Assembly (NCBI RefSeq): GCF_019649015.1
Contig: NZ_BLPI01000001.1
Span: 4,025,001 to 4,089,000, forward strand
Direction: 5' to 3'
Length of the DNA: 64,000 nucleotides
Origin: Agarivorans litoreus
GTDB lineage: Bacteria > Pseudomonadota > Gammaproteobacteria > Enterobacterales > Celerinatantimonadaceae
In this document: positions 56,242-64,000 of the stretch, piece after piece
How the letters are laid out: the number at the start of each line of letters is the position of its first letter
Position numbering within the stretch: position 1 is the stretch's first letter
Made by a program: the position numbers and the translations under genes
Notes under the pieces: model-generated
What the model saw: the letters and a program-made list of their open reading frames with translations, nothing else
Told to the model about the DNA's origin: nothing
The model's database searches: none

Positions 56242-56994
56242 ATGAAAAATACCCGATTAGAAAACATATTAAACCAGCACTTAGAAAGCTTTAAGTTTAA
56301 AGACTACTGCCCCAATGGCTTACAAGTAGAAGGTCGTGCAGAGGTTAAGCGAGTTGTTACTGGTGTTACAGCTTGCCAAGCCTTAATTGACCAAGCCATT
56401 GAGCATAAAGCCGACGCTATCTTGGTTCATCATGGCTTCTTTTGGAAAAACGAAGCGGCAGTGGTTACCGGTATGAAGCGTCGTCGCCTGCAAGCCTTGT
56501 TAAACCATGATATTAACCTTTATGGCTACCACTTACCCTTAGATGTACATCCAGAGCTTGGTAATAATGCACAGCTCGCTAAGCGCCTTGGCATTACCTT
56601 AAAGCGTGGCCTCGAAGCGTGGGATCCGCGTAGCGTAGCCATGGTGGGTAAGTTAGAAGAGCCACTTTCCGGTGAAGCATTTGCCAAACGTATCGAGCAG
56701 GTGCTGCAGCGTAAACCTTTGCACATCGCTAATGGCCATAGTATTCAAAAAGTAGGTATCTGCACAGGTGGTGGACAATCCTATCTTGGTTTAGCGGCTG
56801 AGCAGGGCTTAGATGCATTTATTAGTGGTGAAATTTCTGAAAACACCGTACACACAGCGCGTGAGATGGGCATTGATTACTTTGCCGCTGGCCACCATGC
56901 TACCGAACGTTACGGCGCGCAGGCACTAGGGGAGTGGTTGGCAGAAACCCACGACCTAGATGTTACTTTTATTGATGTCGATAATCCGGTATAA
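56242..56994 (+). CDS. Nif3-like dinuclear metal center protein (YbgI type)
   Basis: This 250-residue protein of the Nif3/YbgI family assembles as a toroidal hexamer with a dinuclear metal site. Ligands are evident in ILVHHGFFWKNE (His pair near 64-65), in YGYHLPLDVHPELGNNAQLA, and near the C-terminus in FAAGHHATERYGAQALGEWL. The N-terminal NGLQVEGRAEVKRVVTGVTA is conserved. Some members are annotated as GTP cyclohydrolase I type 2, but that activity is doubtful for the family. Confidence 0.93.
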   Translation: MKNTRLENILNQHLESFKFKDYCPNGLQVEGRAEVKRVVTGVTACQALIDQAIEHKADAILVHHGFFWKNEAAVVTGMKRRRLQALLNHDINLYGYHLPLDVHPELGNNAQLAKRLGITLKRGLEAWDPRSVAMVGKLEEPLSGEAFAKRIEQVLQRKPLHIANGHSIQKVGICTGGGQSYLGLAAEQGLDAFISGEISENTVHTAREMGIDYFAAGHHATERYGAQALGEWLAETHDLDVTFIDVDNPV

Positions 56995-57010
56995 GCTTAA
57001 AAAAGATATT

Positions 57011-57029
57011 GCGAATGATAATGGTTCGC
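57011..57029 (+). promoter_or_regulatory. Fur box upstream of bfd
   Basis: GCGAATGATAATGGTTCGC matches the Fur consensus at about 13 of 19 positions around the core AATGATAAT. It is embedded in a longer inverted repeat (ATTGCGAA / TTCGCAAT). It is 38 bp before bfd, consistent with iron-repressed expression known for bfd genes. Confidence 0.75.
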
Positions 57030-57066
57030 AATATACTTGTTTTATTGTGATTGATGAGGTGAAGCA

Positions 57067-57258
57067 ATGTTTGTATGTTTATGCCACGGCATTACTGATA
57101 AGCAAATTAAAGAAGCAGTGCAACAAGGCTGTGAAAATTTAGCTGATGTACGTAAAAAGAATGGTGTTGCTTCTGAATGTGGAAAATGTGCCAGAATGGC
57201 CAAAACCATCATTGATAAAGAATTATCTATTACACCTAAGTACTACGAAGTAGCCTAA
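57067..57258 (+). CDS. bfd: Bacterioferritin-associated ferredoxin
   Basis: This is a 63-residue 2Fe-2S protein that delivers electrons to bacterioferritin for iron release. The four cluster cysteines are Cys4 and Cys6 (MFVCLCHGITD) and Cys38 and Cys41 (ASECGKCARMAK), in the spacing specific to Bfd. A Fur box upstream fits induction in low iron. No bacterioferritin gene is nearby. Confidence 0.95.
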   Translation: MFVCLCHGITDKQIKEAVQQGCENLADVRKKNGVASECGKCARMAKTIIDKELSITPKYYEVA

Positions 57259-57269
57259 GCCTAGGCTAC
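57250..57269. terminator. Hairpin between convergent genes
   Basis: GTAGCCTA, AGCC, TAGGCTAC: a perfect 8-bp stem overlapping the bfd stop and ending one base before the convergent gene's stop. There is no clear T run, so it is at best a weak bidirectional terminator. Confidence 0.4.
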
Positions 57270-58622
57270 TTACTCCGCTTCATCGCGGTGAATCAATAAA
57301 TCAAAGCCCTTATCTCGCCAATATTGAATAAGTTCTGGCTGAACACCTAGTATTGCCAAAGCCACCTGTTGTTCCTGACAGCGTTGTTTTACAGCTTGCC
57401 AAAATCCACGGTTGTCATTATTTACATTGAGTAAGATCCACATATCTAAAGAAATCACTAATACGTCAATCAAGTCCAGTACAGTAGGGTGGTTTTTAAG
57501 TTGTGCGACTAGATTAGGTTGCCAAGCTAGCTGCACGTTTTGTTGCTTTATTCGCACTAAGCTGGTTAGATTTTCCATGGGCAGTTCAGGATTAAATACC
57601 AGCATCATTTCTGAATAGTGATCGGCTATTTGCGTTAGCGCTAAATTACGGTGATTCAGCTCTTGCTTAAAGTGGTGCCAATATACCGCATTAACAGGGG
57701 TATTAAATTGTTGGTCTTGCTCAATGTTGGTTGGCCAATCCCAGTAGCCAATTAAGTTATTGTCTGTTGTTGCATGAATCAGATATTGGCTATGTTCAGT
57801 GGTATCACCCAACTGATTTAGCTTGTGTCGGTATAAGCGAAAAAACTGACGACTTAAGTAGGCAAGTTGCGGTTTAAACTGGTCGATAGAAACGGAAGTA
57901 TATAGGTTTAAACCATAATGTTTTGCCAACAGAATAATGCTGTTTTTCAGCTTAGATTGTTCTTGAAAAACCAGGATTAAGCCGGGGCGATGTAAAATAG
58001 CCGCAAGACGCTCTAAGGCATCAATAATATGTGGGTCATCATCGTAGACCACTAGCATCACTAAGCTTGCTTGCTGGAGGTGCTGAGCAATACCTTGCTG
58101 CTGCGGCTGCCAATATTCACAAAAGCTAAAACCTAATTCCTGCACTTGTTGCCGCAATGGTTCGGTAGGTCGAGGGTTATATAAGTAAACGAACTTATTG
58201 TTAGCCCATTGTTGGTACTGTAGGTTAATGCTGTCGCCCCAATGAGCAAACTGCTCATCTAACTCCTGTTGACTGTAGCAGTAGATAAAATCGGGTAAGT
58301 CAAAAGACATCGCGGGCATTTTACCTATCAAAAATACCGAGATCTGCGATTGCTCTTCAAGTAAATCAGCGAGTAACGCTAGCTGCTCACTGTTCAAGTT
58401 GGCACAGTTTAAAACAATCGCATCAAATTCATTGGATTGCTGAAGCTGCAGTTGTAATTCTTCAACTTGTTGGACAGAAATGTGTTCAATGGGGGAGGTG
58501 TTACAAATAGGCGTTTGTTGAAACCACAATACTCGAAGTAATTTTGAAGAGGCAGGGGCTGAGCTTGGCGCTAATAGAAGCGCCAATTCTTCGTCATTTA
58601 AACCAAATGACCCTGCCGTCAT
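57270..58622 (-). CDS. Uncharacterised protein, possibly degenerate receiver/EAL-like
   Basis: I do not recognise this 450-residue cytosolic protein with confidence. Two stretches look like receiver-type alternating beta/alpha folds without the phospho-acceptor Asp (about 28-100, LLRVLWFQQTP to VFLIGKMPAM; and about 148-265, FVYLYNPRPTEPLR to LVMLVVYDDD). The C-terminal third (about 320-450) ends like an EAL barrel (VLDLIDVLVISLDMW, VALAILGVQPELIQYWRDKG) but has no EAL or other catalytic motif. It is the last gene after cdd and purT; AAGGTGA inside the purT end serves as its ribosome site, 2 bp separating stop and start. A regulatory or scaffold role is my inference. Confidence 0.6.
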   Translation of the reverse strand: MTAGSFGLNDEELALLLAPSSAPASSKLLRVLWFQQTPICNTSPIEHISVQQVEELQLQLQQSNEFDAIVLNCANLNSEQLALLADLLEEQSQISVFLIGKMPAMSFDLPDFIYCYSQQELDEQFAHWGDSINLQYQQWANNKFVYLYNPRPTEPLRQQVQELGFSFCEYWQPQQQGIAQHLQQASLVMLVVYDDDPHIIDALERLAAILHRPGLILVFQEQSKLKNSIILLAKHYGLNLYTSVSIDQFKPQLAYLSRQFFRLYRHKLNQLGDTTEHSQYLIHATTDNNLIGYWDWPTNIEQDQQFNTPVNAVYWHHFKQELNHRNLALTQIADHYSEMMLVFNPELPMENLTSLVRIKQQNVQLAWQPNLVAQLKNHPTVLDLIDVLVISLDMWILLNVNNDNRGFWQAVKQRCQEQQVALAILGVQPELIQYWRDKGFDLLIHRDEAE

Positions 58623-58624
58623 TA

Positions 58625-59800
58625 CTAGTAAGTCACCTTAACATTTGCCGCTATTTGCTTGGCATTATCAACGGCTTGCTCAATGCTGTCGCTACGGTTT
58701 AAGGCTACCCCTAAACGGCGCTGACCATTAATGTCTGGCTTAGAGAACAAACGCAGTTGGCTATCGCTAGTATCTAAAGCCTCGGCTAAGCCACTAAAAC
58801 GTATGTCTTGAGATTGGCCATCGCCCATGATCACCGCTGAAGCGCTAGCACCAAATTGGTGGATTTGTTTGATAGGCAAACCAAGAATGGCTTTAGCATG
58901 TAAAGCGAACTCTGATAAGTCTTGCGAAATTAGGGTTACCATGCCGGTATCATGCGGGCGTGGCGACACTTCGCTAAAGAACACCTCGTCGCCTTTAATA
59001 AATAGCTCAACGCCGAACAAACCGTAACCACCCAGTTCGCTAACAATCTTACGAGCTACTTCTTGTGATTTCGCTAATGCAAGCTCTGACATCGCTTGTG
59101 GCTGCCATGATTCGCGGTAATCGCCATCTTGTTGGCGGTGACCAATTGGCGCACAAAAATGAATACCGTCTACGGCACTTACTGTAAGCAAGGTGATCTC
59201 GTAATCAAAATCGACAAAGCCTTCTACAATAATGCGACCTGCACCAGCCCGGCCACCTTCTTGCGAGTAATCCCACGCCGCGGTAACTTGGTTGCTATTA
59301 CGTAAGGTTGATTGTCCTTTACCAGAAGAACTCATCACTGGTTTGAGTACACATGGTAAACCTACGTTTGCTACGGCTTGTTGGCACTCTTCTAAGCTAT
59401 CGGCAAATTGATATGCAGAAGTAGGCAAACCTAGTGTTTCAGCTGCTAAGCGCCGAATGCCTTCGCGATTCATGGTGAGTTGGGTAGCACGCGCAGTTGG
59501 CGTTACCGCATACCCTTGTTGCTCTAATTCAACCAAGGCATCGGTGGCAATGGCTTCTATTTCGGGAACAATATGCTGTGGTTGTTCTTTAAGAATTAGG
59601 GCTTTTAGCGCCTCACCATCCAGCATATCTATAACATAACTGCGATGCGCAACGTGCATCGCCGGAGCGTTGGGGTAACGGTCTACCGCAATAATTTCAA
59701 CGCCATAACGTTGTAATTCAATGGCAACTTCTTTGCCAAGTTCGCCTGCTCCGAGCAATAACACTTTAGTTCCAGAAACGCTTAGCGCAGTTCCTAACAT
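58625..59800 (-). CDS. purT: Formate-dependent GAR transformylase PurT
   Basis: This 391-residue ATP-grasp enzyme makes formyl-GAR from formate, ATP and GAR in purine synthesis. It shows the N-terminal [36 protein letters not shown], the ATP-grasp loop [15 protein letters not shown], and the metal-binding [20 protein letters not shown]. It lies 10 bp after cdd and is followed immediately by the uncharacterised gene. Confidence 0.96.
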   Translation of the reverse strand: MLGTALSVSGTKVLLLGAGELGKEVAIELQRYGVEIIAVDRYPNAPAMHVAHRSYVIDMLDGEALKALILKEQPQHIVPEIEAIATDALVELEQQGYAVTPTARATQLTMNREGIRRLAAETLGLPTSAYQFADSLEECQQAVANVGLPCVLKPVMSSSGKGQSTLRNSNQVTAAWDYSQEGGRAGAGRIIVEGFVDFDYEITLLTVSAVDGIHFCAPIGHRQQDGDYRESWQPQAMSELALAKSQEVARKIVSELGGYGLFGVELFIKGDEVFFSEVSPRPHDTGMVTLISQDLSEFALHAKAILGLPIKQIHQFGASASAVIMGDGQSQDIRFSGLAEALDTSDSQLRLFSKPDINGQRRLGVALNRSDSIEQAVDNAKQIAANVKVTY

Positions 59801-59810
59801 TTAAATACTC

Positions 59811-60656
59811 CTACGTTGAAGGATAGTAATGATGGACCATTGGTTTTTGAGAATGTTCCGCGAAATTTTGTAATTCTTGCTTAAAGCTGAATCGATTGTC
59901 TTTATGTTCCCATAATTCGAAGCGTTCAACATTGTTTAAGCTCAGGTGATTAAGGGTTAATTGAGATAATAAAGTGAGAAGCGGCGAGAGAGAAGGATTA
60001 AACGCTACGTTTTCTAAATAACAGCTCCAAGCGACTACTTTGTCGCCCTGATAAGCAAACATGGCGCTTTGTACTTGGGTATAAGGGGCATAGCTGGCTT
60101 TAGCAAAATCGGCAGCTTGGCTGGCCTTATCAAGCTTAAGCTTTGCCAGTGGCGCTTGCACGCCGAGGTCGTTTGGTCCAAAAGATTGAGGAAGCAATTG
60201 AGGGAAGTCATAGCTTTGTTGATTAAACCGCACCTTTAACTGCGCAGCATTCGCTAACTCGTTGATAAACTGACGACAATAGCCACATGGTGCTGCATTA
60301 ATCACTAAATCGGTGAGTTCGTCTGCTTGGTGGCTAAGTGCGTTAAATATAGCACTTTGTTCCGCATGCAAACTGCCGGTTAGTGGCCCATATTCCAACT
60401 CATAGTTAGCACCGAAAAATAGCTGTTGTTGCTTATCAACCGCAATAGCCCCTACATGGAAGTTAGATTTGGGAGCAAATGAAAAACTTGCTGCTAAAGG
60501 TAGCATGCGTTCTGCAAGCTCAATAACGTTACAGCTTAGGATGTTGCATAGTGTTTTGGTTTGTTGGCTATTGAGCATATTTGGCAGCTGCTTGCTGGCC
60601 AATACGGTTTGGAGGGCGTTAGTTAGCGATAGGTCTGCTTGGGTATTTTCTGACAT
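59811..60656 (-). CDS. cdd: Cytidine deaminase
   Basis: This 281-residue homodimeric-type cytidine deaminase has an active N-terminal domain with HAEQSAIFNAL (His97, Glu99) and the zinc ligands in APCGYCRQFINEL (Cys124 and Cys127). A degenerate C-terminal repeat follows (YAPYTQVQSAMFAYQGDKVV). Its size matches the E. coli long form. It salvages cytidine and deoxycytidine. It is the first gene of the cdd-purT operon. Confidence 0.96.
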   Translation of the reverse strand: MSENTQADLSLTNALQTVLASKQLPNMLNSQQTKTLCNILSCNVIELAERMLPLAASFSFAPKSNFHVGAIAVDKQQQLFFGANYELEYGPLTGSLHAEQSAIFNALSHQADELTDLVINAAPCGYCRQFINELANAAQLKVRFNQQSYDFPQLLPQSFGPNDLGVQAPLAKLKLDKASQAADFAKASYAPYTQVQSAMFAYQGDKVVAWSCYLENVAFNPSLSPLLTLLSQLTLNHLSLNNVERFELWEHKDNRFSFKQELQNFAEHSQKPMVHHYYPST

Positions 60657-60815
60657 TTCATCGTTCCCTTTAATTTGTCGAACCTAGCAACAAATGTTGA
60701 TTACTTTGCTAAGACTTCGATTATAATCCGCCTAATTCGTGTTTAGTTAAAATATATCTTTGTTTTAGCTGTTTCTATGTAGCGCGTAATTTATTGTAAC
60801 TAAAGGTGTTGATAA

Positions 60816-62546
60816 GTGTTTTCAAAGCTTGATTCTGTTCTTCGGTTGGTTCGTCAGTGGCAGTTAAGCTCGCCACATGAGCAAGGTTTATACACGCCAC
60901 AATGGAGTGGGGCGGAATGTGTGATAAGAATAGATAATTTGTCTGCTCATAGCATCAGCTTAGGGCAAATTGATTTGTTCGACGGCCAATTACCCGACAA
61001 CGCCAAGTTTCATGGTGAGGGTTTTCAAATGTTAGCGCAGAACTACGGTACTGCGAATAACATCACAGCGATTGGTCGCTGCCCCGATGCAGGAGAGTAT
61101 CGGCTTAGTGAAGATGCTGATCACTTTACTGCATATAATCAGCTACTTATTGAAAGTGACGGGTATTACACCTTGCTGGGTTTTAGTTCATGCCATCGCT
61201 TTAGTGGTTATTTTAAGGTATACCCTAGTGGCCGTTTAGTCATTGGTATTGATAGCGATACCCTTGCGATTCCCGCCCACCATTACATCAATAGTGAAAG
61301 CCTATTTGTGGCTAGCGGAGAGAGCCGCGAAGCCGTGTTAGAACAATTTGCCGATGCAATACAGCAGCATCATCCTCGGCTTAGCTGGCCGAGTAAGCCC
61401 AACGGTTGGTGCTCGTGGTATCACTATTATGCTGAGGTATCCGCAGAGGATATTGAGGAAAATCTTCAACAGCTTATTAGCCCGCATGACCACTTGGATT
61501 ACTTGTTGATTGATGATGGTTACCAAGAATTTATGGGCGATTGGCTGTATCCGTCTGATCGTTTTAGTGGTGGCGTAGAAGGCTTATGCAAACGAATTAG
61601 AGAGCAGGGGAAAGAGCCCGCTATTTGGGTAGCGCCTTTTATTGCGCAAGCTGAGTCTCGGTTGTTTAAGCAACATCCTGAGTGGTTTGTGAAAGGTCAA
61701 AACGGTCAGCCTTTGGCTGCAGAAGAAGTAACTTATGGCGGGTGGCGCTGTACGCCTTGGTATGTATTAGATACTACCCAAGTGCAAGTAAACCAGTATC
61801 TGCACCAGGTGTTTAGCCATATGTACCACCACTGGGGAGTGAAGTACTTTAAATTAGATGCTATTTATTGGGGAACATTGGCTAAAGGCTATCGTGCTGA
61901 TCCCAATAAAACTCGCATTGAAGCTTACCGAATGGGTATGGAAACCATCAATAAAGCCTGTGATGGGCAGGCCTATATTCTTGGCTGTAATGCCCCAATG
62001 TGGCCGTCATTAGGTTTAGTGCATGGGATGCGTATTGCCGATGATGTTGAGCGAAATATTGGGCGATTTAAGCAAATAGCTAAAGAGACCTTCTTCCGCA
62101 ATTGGCAAGATATGCGCTTATGGCATAACGATCCTGACTGTGTGACCTTAAATAATATCCCTAACCAACAGACCGATGATGACGCTTACAACTGGCATCG
62201 TGTGAGTTTATTGGCTAGCAGCGGGCTAGTGTTCTCTGGCGATCGTCTAACAGAGCTTGACGATGCACAGGCTAGCGTATTAAGTGTTTTAGAGAAAAAC
62301 CAAGCAGACGCTGCCCGTTTTGCTGATTTTAGCTTGCAGCATGCTAAGCAATATCAAAACCAGCAGTTAGTTCGCCAATATTGGTTTAACTGGGACGAGC
62401 ACAATAGTGTGAATATAGAGCTAAGTTTAGATCAGCAGTGGCAAGTTTTATGGGCAGATAAGCGCTTTGTTAGTAAGCAAACGGATAAGGGGTTAGCGGT
62501 TTGTTTAGCACCAAATAGCGCCGTGGTATTTGAAAAGAAAGTCTAA
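60816..62546 (+). CDS. GH36-type alpha-galactosidase-like glycoside hydrolase
   Basis: This is a 576-residue glycosidase of the GH36/melibiase superfamily. An N-terminal beta-sandwich (about 1-190) precedes the TIM barrel, which opens with PNGWCSWYHYYAEVSAEDIE. The nucleophile Asp348 sits in KYFKLDAIYWG, and the acid/base is Asp409 or Asp410 in MRIADDVERNIG. LLIDDGYQEFMGDW and GGWRCTPWYVLD contribute to the sugar pocket. No signal peptide is seen, so it is probably cytosolic. It is shorter than typical 700-residue GH36 enzymes. The start is GTG at 60816 with AAAGGTG 9 bases upstream. Alpha-galactosidase activity is inferred. Confidence 0.85.
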   Translation: MFSKLDSVLRLVRQWQLSSPHEQGLYTPQWSGAECVIRIDNLSAHSISLGQIDLFDGQLPDNAKFHGEGFQMLAQNYGTANNITAIGRCPDAGEYRLSEDADHFTAYNQLLIESDGYYTLLGFSSCHRFSGYFKVYPSGRLVIGIDSDTLAIPAHHYINSESLFVASGESREAVLEQFADAIQQHHPRLSWPSKPNGWCSWYHYYAEVSAEDIEENLQQLISPHDHLDYLLIDDGYQEFMGDWLYPSDRFSGGVEGLCKRIREQGKEPAIWVAPFIAQAESRLFKQHPEWFVKGQNGQPLAAEEVTYGGWRCTPWYVLDTTQVQVNQYLHQVFSHMYHHWGVKYFKLDAIYWGTLAKGYRADPNKTRIEAYRMGMETINKACDGQAYILGCNAPMWPSLGLVHGMRIADDVERNIGRFKQIAKETFFRNWQDMRLWHNDPDCVTLNNIPNQQTDDDAYNWHRVSLLASSGLVFSGDRLTELDDAQASVLSVLEKNQADAARFADFSLQHAKQYQNQQLVRQYWFNWDEHNSVNIELSLDQQWQVLWADKRFVSKQTDKGLAVCLAPNSAVVFEKKV

Positions 62547-62567
62547 ATGAAGTGGTGGGATTAGGGT

Positions 62568-63110
62568 TTAGTATTTAAACTCTAAGCCCACTGAAAAATT
62601 ACTATCGCCATAACCAGGGATATCGTGGCTAGAGATAATAGTTCGCATCGACATTTGTTCGTTTAGTGGTGCCACAAATCCTAAGCCGACCGCAATATCA
62701 GTTTTATCAACCAAATAGGACATTTGACGTTGACCAAGGCTATGGTAAACAGAGTCTTCATGTAGCTGGTTATATACAGAATATTTGGGGTCGTAGATGT
62801 GACTAAACAGTTCAAGTCTAAAGCCGCTAAATGGTGTTTGTACCACTGGTACTGCTACCATGTCATAAAGCTCCGAATCAGAAAAGTAACTATTAGTTAG
62901 GGTCGGCGAGAAATCGGTGTCTTGATAGGCTTTTTCAAAAATTTCACCCAACACAGCAAATTGCTCGGTACTAAGTCGCAGCAGTGAAGAAGGGCGTAGG
63001 TTTTGAAACTCATAGGTGGCGTAACACTTTGGCGAAAAACACAACACCGCAGCGACAGCGAAGCATGCTGCTGTACCTATCGACCCTTTGGTGTGTTGAC
63101 GCATTTTCAT
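62568..63110 (-). CDS. Exported hypothetical protein, probable small beta-barrel
   Basis: This is a protein of about 180 residues with a signal peptide (KGSIGTAACFAVAAVLCFSP, cleavage near CYA-T). I prefer the Met at 63110, 13 bases after GGAAGG, over the longer frame from 63131. The mature part alternates polar and hydrophobic residues (FSGFRLELFSHIYDPKYSVY, TDIAVGLGFVAPLNEQMSMR) and ends in SNFSVGLEFKY, a typical outer-membrane beta-barrel C-terminus with a terminal aromatic. I do not recognise the family. Confidence 0.65.
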   Translation of the reverse strand: MKMRQHTKGSIGTAACFAVAAVLCFSPKCYATYEFQNLRPSSLLRLSTEQFAVLGEIFEKAYQDTDFSPTLTNSYFSDSELYDMVAVPVVQTPFSGFRLELFSHIYDPKYSVYNQLHEDSVYHSLGQRQMSYLVDKTDIAVGLGFVAPLNEQMSMRTIISSHDIPGYGDSNFSVGLEFKY

Positions 63111-63186
63111 TTGTATTACTTTACCTTCCATGAACAGTGTTGATTATAACTTAGGCTGCCAAATAAAATAGTATTTTGTTCACGTT

Positions 63187-64000
63187 TTAAAGATTTTCTA
63201 TGTAGTTATAGAGACTTTTTAGTATATGTGTTTTATAGGTATCATTTTGATACTGAGCGAGTAGCATTTCTAACTCTGGAAATACTTGCGCAACTTGTTC
63301 GGTTATTGAGGCTTGTCGATGTGCTTGCCACTGCTGTAACTCACTTTCATTTAAACACTCAGGATAATTACGTGCCTTGTAACGCAGGATTAACTGGTTG
63401 AGCCTTGGATCACTAAATTGAAACTGTTGTTTACTAATCAGGTTGGGGTCGCTGGAACGTAATACTTGCATAAGGTTTTTATCGGCATTACCAATAAATC
63501 CATTGTATAAGGCAGTATCAGGGTTACTGTCTTGGTCAAACTCCCGCTCTATGGCAAACACTTGTGACAGCTTCTGTTCAACCTCAGCTTTGTTTTCTGC
63601 CAACAAGTCTAAACTTTGACGACATTGTGCTCGATCTAGGCCTAATTCTTCGGCTCGTTTCGGTGTTAGAGTGCTAGCTGGAGCGAGTACTGGGCATTTA
63701 TTAGTGTGAATAAGTTTTACAGGTATTGGCAGCTCATCGGCAGCCAGTTCACTACGTGCGGTATAAAGCCGTTGGTGGATTTCCTCTGCACTCAGTGACA
63801 GTAAAACACTGGCGTCTTTGTTTAAGTCGACCACTATCATGGCGTTTTTGTTAATAGGATGCCAAGCAATAGGCAATATCCAAGAGGCACAGCCTTGAGC
63901 TGCACCAAACATTCCCGATATGTGCACTAAAGGTTTGTTGTTGAGTAGATCAAATTGTTGAGCGACGGACTTTTTGTTTCGAAGATTTAGCAAATAATTG
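63187..64000 (-). CDS. sbcB: Exodeoxyribonuclease I (partial, 5' end outside window)
   Basis: The C-terminal 271 residues of exonuclease I are present; the frame stays open through the right edge. Segments match the ExoI SH3-like and helical C-terminal domains: VHISGMFGAAQGCASWILPI, HTNKCPVLAPASTLTPKRAE, LYNGFIGNADKNLMQVL, LILRYKARNYPECLNESE and the final THILKSLYNYIENL. The DEDDh nuclease domain lies beyond the window. The enzyme degrades single-stranded DNA 3'-5' in recombination and mismatch repair. Confidence 0.92.
   Translation of the reverse strand, partial: NYLLNLRNKKSVAQQFDLLNNKPLVHISGMFGAAQGCASWILPIAWHPINKNAMIVVDLNKDASVLLSLSAEEIHQRLYTARSELAADELPIPVKLIHTNKCPVLAPASTLTPKRAEELGLDRAQCRQSLDLLAENKAEVEQKLSQVFAIEREFDQDSNPDTALYNGFIGNADKNLMQVLRSSDPNLISKQQFQFSDPRLNQLILRYKARNYPECLNESELQQWQAHRQASITEQVAQVFPELEMLLAQYQNDTYKTHILKSLYNYIENL

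Overview
The window looks like chromosome of a marine gammaproteobacterium in the Alteromonadales/Vibrionales neighbourhood. An Agarivorans-like organism is my best guess. This is inferred from gene content and order (tsaB-hydrolase-fadD-rnd-min-ycgL-mltB-ycgM-ycgN, a complete his operon, a dedicated proteobacterial sortase system, a DUF3450/TtpC TonB system), from moderate GC and from many Gln-rich proteins. I could run no database search, so family calls rest on recognised motifs, lengths and context.

Layout. 1-1642: the 5' part of a periplasmic-sensor/PAS/GGDEF regulator runs off the left edge. 1943-2890: a DUF808 membrane protein whose last codons lie inside a 260-bp inverted-repeat element. 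A second, inverted copy of that element is at 20783-21042. 3220-9950: a full dedicated sortase locus with a PdsS/PdsR two-component pair transcribed away from pdsO, a VIT/VWA target protein with an LPQTS sorting signal, and a class GN sortase. 10178-20326: an iron block with an AraC/Rob-like regulator, a Fur box, and a hydroxamate-siderophore receptor cut short and joined to the tail of a FhuD-like binding protein, then intact fhuB. The expected fhuC ATPase is absent, which fits one deletion in an ancestral fhuACDB order. Next come a second Fur box and DUF3450-ttpC-exbB-exbD-tonB-TPR. 20323-21046: a CopD-like pseudogene and the second element. 21336-28606: hisGDCBHAF(IE) on the minus strand, behind a leader peptide with six consecutive His codons and an attenuator hairpin.

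28775-40104 is housekeeping: yoaA and tsaB flanked by two small proteins that both end in IDLF plus one residue, then hydrolase, fadD, rnd, minCDE, ycgL, a MltB-like transglycosylase, ycgM and ycgN. 40199-43820 is a decayed accessory segment bounded by 231-bp direct repeats that are the 3' end of a sodium/solute symporter gene. It holds an internally deleted symporter remnant fused to an exonuclease remnant, an MscS channel, and two reading frames broken by in-frame stops (an HTH protein and a DNA methyltransferase tail).

43668-47856 is a symporter / GntR(FadR-type) regulator / SDR dehydrogenase group sharing a repeated candidate operator, TTGTAATACAT. 48024-53803 holds a CDP-alcohol phosphotransferase and the SOS mutagenesis cassette imuA-imuB-dnaE2 behind two abutting LexA-type boxes. 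54013-64000 holds fbp, DUF1853, a small membrane protein, a Nif3-like protein, Fur-linked bfd, the cdd-purT-unknown operon, a GH36-type glycosidase, a small exported protein and the 3' part of sbcB (exonuclease I). No rRNA, tRNA, CRISPR array, intact transposase or prophage was seen.
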